NCBI GenBank assembly: GCA_020740775.1
Contig: JAHEWK010000032.1
Location: 62,001 to 126,000, forward strand
DNA length: 64,000 nt
Direction: 5' to 3'
Origin: Ilyonectria destructans
Taxonomy: Eukaryota > Ascomycota > Sordariomycetes > Hypocreales > Nectriaceae
Position 1 is the stretch's first letter, and each line of letters opens with the position of its first letter. A model generated the notes under the pieces. The model did not search any database. It was not told the origin of the DNA and was given only the letters and a program-made list of their open reading frames with translations. Of the stretch, positions 22,805 to 32,568 are shown piece after piece. A program made the translations under genes and the position numbers.

Positions 22805-23440
<636 letters not shown>

Positions 23441-24629
23441 CGGCAATTTTCTGGAGACGCGGTATCCGTTTTTCAAGCACATTTCCGCTGCACCAGCTGT
23501 TGCTTTCCGGTTCTGGATGGTCCTGGAATGGGTGATTCTTACTTCAGGCTCCTTGACATCCTTGACTCTCTTCAAAATGCGTCTGATGCTTGGTGTTTTC
23601 GCGTGGATGATGGCCACCACTGCCTTGACAATGGAGTCACAGTTTGAGAGGGCTTTTGTACGTTGCCATGTACGTGGTCAATTATTTGGCTCTTCCGGCT
23701 AACCTCTCAGGTGCTCGCAAATACCTAAGCAACTTACGATTTCCTGGTTCGTGCAACGTCACTGATTCATAAATTGCGTACTCAGAACATATCTGTCCGA
23801 CTACATTCAGTCTTCAAGTTTAAGTGGCCTTTGAACAGATTCAGGGGTAGACGCGCATCACAAGCGTCGAGTGAAATCCAACTCGGGGAGTTTGGTGTGC
23901 CACGAACGGGATGAGGCCTAGGAGTGGCCAACAGGAGGGAATCAACTGCCGCGGTTATCCTTGATACACCCACAAGGTCACTACACCCGCAAACGTCATG
24001 CTCGTCGACGATGGTATATTGATTCTCATTGAATTTTACGGCCGTCGTCGTGTGGGAGAAGAGATGTGAGAAAGCTGGAGGTGGGACTTATAAGACTTAC
24101 GGGTGGCACGATCCAAGGGTCACCAGCTTGTTGGAGAAAAACACTCTCAATGCTTTCGCAGAACTGGAAATTTGGTTGTTTGGTGCCTTCGCTGACGACT
24201 TTCTATTTAATAGCTAGAGACGATGTGAGCTAGTTGAAGTACCGGAACAAAAAAAAACATGAAATGGAATTAACTTGCTCCTTTGCATGTGTCATGTATG
24301 GCGTCACGAGGGCTGAGAAGGGTTTCCGGACCTTGTGACCAGAGGCCGGTACCCATAACGGTATGTTTGGTATCAACAAGCCTGTTACTCAAGATTGGCC
24401 GAAGCATTACCTGATATGCCTCCGGTATGCACCGAATTATCAACGCAAGGGTGGTGAAAATTGCATGCTGTAAGCCTACACACACAATCCCGAACAGATG
24501 CGGGGAACAGAGTGATGACAGTGATCAACAGCTGCCTATCCACACGTTGCGGTACGTCATTTGTTAGCGTTAAACTTTGTCATCATCTTGCAGAAAGCCT
24601 CAACGGTTTTCGAATGAACTGCTGCCACA
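23441..24629. other. Intergenic, nothing recognised
   Basis: About 1.2 kb without recognisable genes. An A-run at about 24249-24257 precedes the LINE fragment but no target-site duplication was identified. Confidence 0.35.
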
Positions 24630-25345
24630 AGACTAGCGATAACCAAGCAGCGGCAAACAAGAACACTACCAGAAAGAGTCGGGAAATACTCGAAGCAGAT
24701 AGACACGGCACTGCCAGGCAAGCATACCCGTACTCTATATGACCCGCTGAAGAGGAAGGAAGCAGACGTACTGTCGCAGCTCCGCATCGGAATGGCGAGA
24801 CTTAACAGCTTTCTGTGCAAGATAGGGGCGATGGAATCAAACACTTGCGAATGCGGGCAAGCATCAGAGACCATGGAACACTTCCTATTCCGCTGCACAA
24901 AATGGACCGCGCAACGAGAAGGCATGCTGCGATGCTCACAGACAAAGATGGGAAACCTCTCGTTCTTCTTGGGAGGAAAGGCAGCATCTGACGGGGACAA
25001 ATGGGCGCCAAACATGCAGGCAGTACGGGCAACAATCAAATTCGCCATTGCAACAGGGAGGCTTGACATGGACCAGAAGCCTCAGGCACGCTAACTATTC
25101 AGATCAAATCCTACTAACATCATACAGTCTCATTTTGACAGACCGTGCTTCAGCTGCTGAGGATAGGATGCTGAACACTTGGAGAAATTGGCCTTCAAGT
25201 AGGCCTGTCACGGTATATACATCAGATTGGACCAGTCATTAAAGTGAAATTGTGGGGCTTTCGGGTGATTATGGAAGTACTGTACGAAACGAAAACAGCT
25301 TAGCGCAAAGGCCCTATGGGGTGTGTCCCCCCGGGCGAAATAAAA
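24630..25345 (+). mobile_element. 5'-truncated Tad-like LINE, ORF2 3' end and 3' UTR
   Basis: Coding remnants (NQAAANKNTTRKSREILEAD in one frame, then GMARLNSFLCKIGAMESN, CECGQASETMEHFLFRC, KWTAQREGMLRCSQTKMGNL) match the C-terminus of the LINE copy at 53.7-54.7 kb. The CECG...H...C motif is the conserved C-terminal zinc-knuckle-like region of Tad-type ORF2. The stop at 25094 is followed by about 250 bp of 3' UTR shared with the 53.5-kb copy, ending GTGTGTCCCCCCGGGCGAAATAAAA. An early frameshift and 5' truncation show it is dead. Confidence 0.85.
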
Positions 25346-25775
25346 TACTGTACTGTACTGGCGGTGGTCGTAATCGGCTGCTGTGATATGAGACGGCAGA
25401 GGTCGTTGAGTCTACCGAGCGGTTATTATGGCAGCCTATAGAGGTCACTGTTGCAAAACCCCAAAAGCACGCCTGAACACGCAAAATGGGGTCCACATGA
25501 TCAAGGCTTTTGCCCCACAGTACATTGAGCCATGTACCTCCGTACTCAATTCTGTTGAATTCATGCCCAAACGGTCAACAGAACGAACTACAGCGGGACC
25601 GCTGCGGATCAGCGCTTAGAAGTCTCACTAATGTTCGACCAAAACATTCCACTTCAAATAAACCCCTTAACAGCTCTATTTTGTTGGATGATATCAACGC
25701 CTAGTATTCCTTATCCGATTCCTCTCCCACTTCTGTACCTTCCTCGTTCGGCTTATTGAGCTGCTAAATACCGAC
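25346..25775. other. Intergenic, nothing recognised
   Basis: Starts with a short TACTG repeat at the LINE 3' junction. No gene is supported. Confidence 0.4.
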
Positions 25776-26480
25776 TTAGTAACTAACGGATTCGTAACTA
25801 AGTCTTGACCTACTTACAGTCCAGAGACGAGCAGCCTCAGCGATGGCCTCCAGCGCCGCAACCTTCCGCTCCTCGAGTGTCGGCTCGGCTGATTCACCAA
25901 GGCGAGCCAAGGCGGGAGAATGAGCTAGAGCGGCAGCAGGACACCGGTCAGCAGCACCGCAAGCGCGTAGTTGCTGTGCTGCGCGCTGTGCTGCAGAGTG
26001 CCAGGCATCGTCGGGATCCTTATTTACATCGTCGATCAGCCGGTTCAATTCCCAGAAGGCACGCACAGCAGAGACGGCACCAGCGGGGACCTTTGATAAC
26101 AACTGATTAGCATCTGATTTGTAGAGAGTCGGTATTGTTTACTCACTGGCCGACACGTGTGACCGTTCTTTGCGCAGTCCCAGCAGGCAGCACCAGTATC
26201 TGTCCGTATAAGTTACCCTGGAAAAGCTTCTACGACAGAATAGCCACTTACTATCCTGAGAGGCACACTCATGCCCAGGGTTCTTGGTAGCGCGGGTAAC
26301 ACAGGGGCGGCAGGGGAAGTCACGCGCCGAGCCGATCGGAGGTGCCTTCTTCTTTTGTGCCCTCTTCTTCTACCCAAACAAATGTAATCAGTAACGATAC
26401 CATGTGCAGAGCAGCCGGGTGGACCGTACGGTGATCTTGCTCGCGGGCTTGCCAGAGATGGGGACTTTGACGGCGATATG
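25776..26480 (-). CDS. Cys-rich (zinc-binding-like) fungal protein, 5' end unresolved
   Basis: Minus-strand exons with consistent phases: one ending at 26430 (HIAVKVPISGKPASKIT), 26369-26252 (KKRAQKKKAPPIGSARDFPC, RPCVTRATKNPGHECASQD), 26199-26147 (TGAACWDCAKNGHTC) and 26090-25776 (Ala-rich helical tail). Introns are 52-60 nt with good GTAAGT/GTGAGT donors. The spacing C-x2-C...C...C-x2-C...C suggests a small zinc-binding unit preceded by a basic, possibly nuclear, stretch. Related small proteins occur in many copies in Fusarium-like genomes; their function is unknown to me. The 5' exon lies antisense to the neighbouring plus-strand gene, so either the start is elsewhere or rearrangement has joined the two. 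A GTAAGT near 25808 may start a further intron. Confidence 0.5.
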
Positions 26481-27159
26481 CTCGAGGATCAGATTGCTAT
26501 CTACGCTGTCTTCGAAGATGTGCTGCGTCAAGAGCTCTTCGATTTCGTAGAGGCGTGGAATCTACACAAAATTCGCCTTCAGAAGAACCGGCCTCATGTT
26601 GTGCACGGCCAACCTTGGATGAATTACCATTACCCTGACCCAAGCAAGGCTTGCAATTGGGGAATCCCCATCGACCGTACAGTTCTAGGCGAGCTGGCAC
26701 AGCCACTGGCTGGCATCGACATCAGCACATGTCTTGAGCCAGAGACAAAGGAATGGTGCCGCGACGTTCTTAACGAAATGGATTACCATAATGTAGTCCT
26801 CGGCGATCACCAGGAGCCTGACAAGTTGCGCCCATTGAAGCGCTTCTACCTTGCCCTTCGCGACAGGATCATTCGGCACATAGAGAGTGGACAACGTCCT
26901 ACGCTAGCCTACCGTAGAGCACCGACCGGGGGAGTTGCCGAATATGTAAGATGCTATGTCTATCTGCGCATTAAAGTATCCAGTTAACTATGTATAGGAA
27001 GCACTACTTGCACGAGCAAATCAAGCCCATCAAGAGGAGCTTGCAGATCTGGAACCAGCAGAACAGCCGCTTGTTGAACTTGGCGTTGAAGACGAAAATG
27101 GAAATGACATTGAGGGAATAAGTGATGACGAGGAGGACGCTGGCACCTCTGATGGGTAG
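26415..27159 (+). CDS. Integrase-core-like protein (fungal), C-terminal part
   Basis: Exon 1 (to 26945) reads MLEDQIAIYAVFEDVLRQEL, FDFVEAWNLHKIRLQKNRPH, VVHGQPWMNYHYP, GIPIDRTVLGELAQPLAGID, then PTLAYRRAPTGGVAEY. A 52-nt intron (26946-26997, GTAAGA...TTAACTATGTATAG) joins phase 0 to an acidic tail (EALLARANQAHQEEL...DEEDAGTSDG) ending at 27159. The WN.H+IR.QKNRP and GIP motifs are typical of the region following the DDE integrase core in a fungal element-derived family. The catalytic DDE part is not present upstream, so the copy is N-terminally truncated or starts within the family. First ATG in frame is at about 26478; the frame is open from about 26415. It converges on the next gene with only 9 bp between stops. 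Confidence 0.5.
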
Positions 27160-27168
27160 CTTGAATAG

Positions 27169-28642
27169 TCAATCTCTCCTCTTTCTAGGTCGAGAGGCAA
27201 AGGTCATGGGGATCTTCGTGCCCCTAAAACGTGTTGAGTGGGCCGGGGGGATTCCTTCGACGGCATTATCCTCAAATTGTTGTGTTGGAGCTTGTTCGAT
27301 AGATTCTGGTGTGACTGCCGACTGCAGGTTTATCTTCTGAGGTCAGTATTTCTCTGGGTGAAAATTTGGCCGGGATTCTTACGAACTCTGTTAAAAAACC
27401 TGCGTCATTCCCACGTTCGATCTCGGGGCCTTGGTCTGCCTCACGCTCATCCCCTTCCACGTCGGAGACGCTGTCGAAAACTAGATCGTCAACGGGATCC
27501 TCCAGATCGCTCAGATCTGCTGCATCCACCTGCACAACAATGTTGTCGACGATTGTGCTGCCCTCATCAACCGCCGGGTTCGAGTAGGAGGAAGCTGGAA
27601 CTGCGTTTTCCTGCTTGACTTGTCTCCCACTCTTTACACCCTTCTCTTTCTTGATCTGCCTCTCTTGCTTGATACGCTTCTTCAGCTCTGGGCTTGAGTC
27701 CTCCTGTTTGACCTTCCTTTTTTTGTCTTTCCTGACAGGCGTTAAGTACTCGTCTGGCCTCAGCGGGGTGATTGGCTCCTGCTTGTCAACGACATCGGTC
27801 GATATCAGGACAACGAGCACCTTTACCTGCCCAGATTGGTTGTTCGAAAAGTGTCCAGAAGCGAGCATGCTTGACGGCGTCGTGTACTTATCGGTGTTGG
27901 GAACGGTAACGATTTTCTTGCCAGAAAAGGACGAAGCGTAAGAGAGGTTCCAAAGCTCTTTGTTGGTTGGATCGATGGTGCTTGGGAGTGGACGCAGGTG
28001 CTCAAATAAGACCCGAGTGAATGAAGGCCAGGTAAGGAGGTCGGCCGCGCTAAACTTGATCACTGTATCCTTTAGAGGCAGCACCGTCTCTGGGACCTCT
28101 ATCGCAAGGCCATTGAAGTACCTGGTCTCCAGGCTCGCGAGCAGGAGACTGATGTGGACCCATTGGTAGCCAGTGCGCTGCCGCTTAGGCTTTCTGGTGC
28201 TGCCTTTGGTGTTTTGAATGGCCTGACTGGCCGCCGATGCGACCGCCATGAATTGCGGATAGGGAGTATCGCTTGCCGGCTTAGAGGGATATAGGCGTGC
28301 CCGTGTATTCGCAGTCACTCCATTGGAGACAGGCACCGTGTTGGGCAGTAGTTGCGCGTACCCAATACCGGAAGACGATACTGGTTTTGGTCTGTCACGC
28401 ATAAGCTGACTTGCTGGACTGGCTGGCTGTGGCGGAGAGTCTTCGACCTCAACCACCTCATCATAGGGGCCCGGAAGGGCTGGAGTTCTGGACCTGGCCC
28501 GACCTTGGGATTGAAAGGGGTTGGCTAAACCGCAACGGCCACAATAGTTTTCGCCAGCGTATATCGTGGTAAAGAGATCATGATGTTTCTTCCCGGCTTT
28601 GACGCAGTAGACATACTCAGGGGGAATGTCTAGGGGTTCCAT
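27169..28642 (-). CDS. Conserved fungal hypothetical protein, Lys/Glu-rich C-terminus
   Basis: ATG at 28642; exon 1 28642-27383 and exon 2 27336-27169, with a 46-nt intron (GTAAGA...CTGACCTCAG), phase 0, giving 475 aa. Near the N-terminus is a Cys pair, NYCGRCGLANPF, which may bind metal. Residues about 150-290 look globular (QWVHISLLLASLETRYFNGL, WPSFTRVLFEHLRPLP, KIVTVPNTDKYTTP); a strongly charged part follows (KKRKVKQEDSSPELKKRIKQ), likely nuclear, then an acidic tail. No known domain was identified. Its position next to an integrase-like gene and a Cys-rich gene suggests it may be accessory to a mobile element, which is inference. The reading frame is intact. Confidence 0.6.
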
Positions 28643-29887
28643 TCTGTTTAAGGAGAGACCTTGGGCCAAGAGAAGCAAAGAATGAAACAAGTTGACATTG
28701 GGAACGAGATTTTATTGTTTACAAAACATAACAATGTTGCCCTTTGCTACGATGAATGGTGATCACTAGACTCTCTTGAGCGTGAGATCGCCACGCTAGT
28801 CCTCTGCTGACCCGACTCGGGAACACTGCGCTGAGCCGCTGCTGGCTTACCAAGCTGTGTGCTCATACATAGGCGGTTGACACCTGGTGTGAAGAATCCT
28901 TGAGCAAAAAAAATACCAGCTCAAATGGGGATCGCAATTTGAGTCTCTGAATGAAAATTTGAGGCTATTGTGAAAGGGACGCTGGCATATACACGTCCTC
29001 AGCGCCGTCAAATTTGGAGGTTGAGGCCACTTTGAAGGCTGGATAAGTACCGGGAGTTTACATCCGGCACAGCGGCATTTCGACTTACAACCATAGCAAA
29101 TGAAAATCAGGTTGATTACAATGCCTTATAGTTCGCTAGTGATTGCTTGGAAAGAACTAAATAGCTTGGACCGTATTGTGTAGATCGAGGTTCTACAACA
29201 TCACTGGAGCACGTTGCCACTTCGTAGCATTCAAACAGCAGGTTGGACGGATACGAATCGCGCGGGCCCGCAGCTGGTCCGCAGTACCTGCTTACTACTT
29301 ATGCTGAAGTATCTGGATTAGTAAGGTGTGGGGTCATTTCTGGCCTAATAGTGGGGGATGGGCACTAAAGACAGCTGACAGGGAGTTTTGCAACAGTGTG
29401 CCCTATAGGCCTCCGTAGGTTATGAGAGGCCTATTCCTAAAGGGGGTCAAGGCAGCCAGCCACCTCCGAATCATTGGACAGTGGTTGCTTCACGGCTAGG
29501 CCTTACGGAGCACACCGAAAGCATGAGGTTGATACATTTGCCAAGGGAGTTCGAGATGGGAAGCTTGCAGAGCAGTTCCCAATCTTGCCCAACCAACCCA
29601 ACTAACCACCGTCACTGATAGAATATCTCCCTGCCAGCACTGTACGATGACTTTGAAGGGGGCGACCGCTCCTGACATGCGTTTTGACGCTAGCAATCGG
29701 GCCAATTACGTCATGTGCATATCTATGTGGGAGGCCTTCCACTCTGCCTTTTCTTCAATCTCCGTCATGCGTCGGCGTTTTTATCGACATTTATACCTCA
29801 ACTTTGAGAACTTACCGTGGCTCAATCTTCTTAGAACCCCTTTTACCCACCACGAGCACTGACTGAAACTCTCATTTTGACGTTAAC
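28643..29887. other. Intergenic, nothing recognised
   Basis: About 1.2 kb of AT-rich spacer. Short frames on both strands lack conserved motifs; no terminal repeats were identified. Confidence 0.4.
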
Positions 29888-30600
29888 ATGGACACGCAAG
29901 TCTTAACTCACAACCCCAGCGTGCTGACCAGCCCTGATCGTCTCCGTAAGATTGATCGGCTGCGAGAGAAAAACATTTCGACGTACTTGCCGCTCCCACA
30001 GCTCGTCGCCGTCGGTGATCAGAGCTCAGGAAAATCATCTCTGCTGGAGAGTTTGACGGGTATCCCTTTTCCCCGTGGCCAAGAGCTCTGTACCTGGTAC
30101 GCAACTCAGATCACTCACCGTCGCGATGTCCATCCGCGAATCGACATTAGTATCATCCCTGGGCCCAACGCTTCGTCGGCAGATAAGGAGCATCTGGGAT
30201 CGTATCGAAAACAGGTTGAGACGATCAGCCAGCTCCATGCTGAATTTCCGGAAATTTTGAACGAGGTAACTACGCTGTGTTCCAGAGAATGGCTAGATCT
30301 AACGGCCACTACATAGGTCAACACTCGGATGGGCATCCGAACAATCAAAAACCCGACCGGCGATAAGACCTTCAGGTGACGGCTTCATGTAAGGCCTTAA
30401 AAGCTGGCATTAATAGCACGTATAGTGGAGACTTGAATGTCTCGACAAGGGCGATTTGCATGAAGAAGGATCTGTTTTAGGATAGCGGGAGGAGGAGCTT
30501 AGGCTAAGATTGGTTCCCGAGGAATTGTCAGATCAGCGTCTACTGAGGACATCTTAAAAATCGAGAGATGTGGCCCAAATGAAGACCAAATCGGAGGAAG
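29888..30600 (+). pseudogene. Dynamin-like GTPase, N-terminal remnant
   Basis: From ATG 29888: LRKIDRLREKNISTYLPLPQ, LVAVGDQSSGKSSLLESLTG (G1 P-loop GDQSSGKSS), IPFPRGQELCTWYATQITHR, then ISIIPGPNASSADKEHLG. This is the start of the fungal dynamin GTPase domain. The frame ends at about 30316; faint resemblance resumes at about 30538 (EDILKIERCGPNEDQ), where the family has a stretch leading to the DLPG G3 motif. G3, G4 and the stalk are absent. Dynamins remodel membranes, and dynamin-like GTPases often sit near NLR genes in fungal genomes, but this copy cannot be functional. Confidence 0.7.
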
Positions 30601-30739
30601 ATCAGAAGGATCGGTGAGATCTTGGGGCTCGAGTACCCGACTATCCCATACAACCTGCGCTATAATGCAGCCAATGAGTTTGATCGAAGTGATTTGTATT
30701 GTCCTTCTTGATCCAAGTCCCTTTTGCTAACTAGATATA

Positions 30740-31515
30740 CAGCCGACATCAGCGAATCGCTGCGAAACCTTGCGCTAGATCATGCAAACTCGGTTCCCTT
30801 TCAGAAGCACTACCTAGGACGCGAGGTCTGTGCAGATACATGGGGCATTCTCCGGGGACAAAAGCCACAGCAAGCCTTGATCAGACCGGCCTGCAGTGTC
30901 GGTCACTCGATAAGCAAGCGGCGGCCGACTGACCTTACAGTTGAGCAGGCAGCATCGGTGAACACTCATCCTCTGATCAAGCGATTGGAGCGAGACCTTC
31001 GAGGGATACGTCAAGGGTCGGAAAATTACAAAGAGGCCCGTCGCAAGGTGAGAAACGAGAAACAGAACCTAAAGAGTGCACTCAAGCAGCAGATCCGAGA
31101 CGAATGGACTGCTGAGCAGGCGGTTGACGATATTGAGCGACAATTGCAAGGTATTGGATTCGCTAAGCAGGCAGCCGTGGACACGTTCTCTCGACCTCAG
31201 CGACCGGCTCAAAAGCGACTGGTGGAAGCACGTACCGCTCCCCTTAGCGACACGCTCGAAGGCCAGTTTCGGCGGAGAGACCGAGAAGGTGCTTCATATG
31301 TGTCGGCAAGGCACTCACCTTAGCGGGTGATGATGGAGCTGTCCAGGATCTCATCCACGAGTTCTACACTTCTGGTGACTTGACTAAGCACCTTCGACGC
31401 AAACACTTGTTGAATCTGCGACAAGATCTAATGCCATGTTTGCGACATGTCACTTGACTACAAAATGCACCTCACGAACCATGCTCTGCGAGTACACGGA
31501 ACCGTGCCTTAACGC
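30740..31515 (+). pseudogene. DUF3435 (Starship-captain-family tyrosine recombinase) C-terminal relic
   Basis: The frame from about 30740 reads ADISESLRNLALDHANSVPF, QKHYLGREVCADTWGILRGQ, KPQQALIRPACSVGHSISKR, RPTDLTVEQAASVNTHPLIK, then a basic coiled stretch (KEARRKVRNEKQNLKSALKQ, IRDEWTAEQAVDDIERQLQG). This is characteristic of the C-terminal half of DUF3435 proteins. After a frameshift near 31290, other frames give DLTKHLRRKHLLNL and, at about 31438-31514, CDMSLDYKMHLTNHALRVHG, the C-terminal C2H2-like unit, ending in TAA. The N-terminal recombinase core with the catalytic residues is missing. DUF3435 proteins include the captains that mobilise giant Starship elements, though not every member need be a captain. 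Identification is by pattern recognition. Confidence 0.7.
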
Positions 31516-31699
31516 TTCACTTGAGGTCCTTGCCACTAGTGGAGGACATGACTGTGCACCTTGGCTGCACTCAACAAGTGTATCATGGGCGGCCTTCGTT
31601 TAAGGTTTTAGTATAGACGTTCAATATCTGACTTCATTATTCCCTCGGTCATTAGTATAGACTTGTTTGAGCATCAGATTATTGCTTGTTTTAGATGAG
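31516..31699. other. Spacer
   Basis: Short stretch between the DUF3435 relic and the TPR remnant; nothing recognised. Confidence 0.4.
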
Positions 31700-31899
31700 A
31701 TGAGCTAGAATTAAAGCTGACATTCCTTGAACTCGCGTGGCCAATTCCGGCCACTCACCTAAAGTTGCTAATGATTGTGTCGTGTATGGATGGCCTGGGC
31801 CAAGCAGTCGTCGATGAAGAACGCACTTCCTCATCAGAGCCAGCACGTCTCCAGAACGCCTTGATGCTTCCAAGTATAGGCAAGATTGTTCTTGCTGTT
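31700..31899 (-). pseudogene. C-terminal TPR remnant of an NLR-type protein
   Basis: The minus strand from about 31895 reads NSKNNLAYTWKHQG, then after a frame slip SGDVLALMRKCVLHRRLLGP and GHPYTTQSLATLGEW. This is the usual last TPR pair of fungal TPR-type NLRs (NNLA.TWK..GR...AL.LM..CV.LR...LG..HP.T). The relic is cut exactly by a hAT-type MITE; beyond the MITE (32337 onward) the same strand gives short compatible residues (LDMGYEEHHDM) before resemblance ends. Confidence 0.6.
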
Positions 31900-31907
31900 C
31901 AGCATAT

Positions 31908-32328
31908 TAGGGATGCATCGAGGTAAATTACCAGGAGGTAAATTACCAAAACCCCTAGGTAAATGACTGTCATAAACCCGAGGTTTATGACCGTCATTTA
32001 TCACGTGCTTCCAAGCACTATTTGGTGACTACGGAAATATTCGTCAATGCCATGAAGTTTAGGACGGCCTCCCTGATTGGTCATATTGACTCAGTAATGA
32101 CCATAAATAGTTGTTGTCGGTGAAGAAATCTCAACAGCAAAGCATCGGGGGGTGATGAAGCCTCCTCAGGGGTCGCAACAACTCATGGTCTTCCCCCGCT
32201 CCAACCCCTTTTGGGATACTCACTAAACCCAGTTAGGAAGGAGGTTTATGACGGTAAATTACCCGTCAGTTGGGGTTTATGACGTCAATTGGTAACTTGG
32301 GGTTTATGACGTCAAAAACGCATCCCTA
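31908..32328. mobile_element. hAT-type MITE, 421 bp, with 8-bp target-site duplication
   Basis: The element begins TAGGGATGC and ends GCATCCCTA (perfect 9-bp inverted repeats) and is flanked by identical 8-bp copies of CAGCATAT at 31900-31907 and 32329-32336. Subterminal motifs repeat: GGTAAATTACC near the left end, and GGGGTTTATGACGTCA-like units near the right end, with inverted relatives. There is no coding capacity. An 8-bp duplication with TAGGG-type ends is the signature of non-autonomous hAT elements. It sits inside the TPR remnant. Confidence 0.9.
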
Positions 32329-32568
32329 CAGCATATCGTGATGCTCCTCATACCCCATGTCAAGGAGTGGAAGATTTCGTGTCCGAGGCCGTCTTGGAGC
32401 AGCACCTACAAGAACCAAGTCGCCAACCTATTACCTGAGATGTCACACGTTTGGAAATGCCTCGTCGGTTGCGGCAGCATGCGCACATCTCCTCGTAATG
32501 TCATATATTTCGGCGTCGATTTACCACCTAGAGAAACGATCCATCACTACTGCAGCGCATTCGATACG
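32329..32568. other. Spacer between MITE and ankyrin receptor
   Basis: Contains the right target-site copy and a little more of the interrupted TPR relic; nothing else recognised. Confidence 0.4.
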
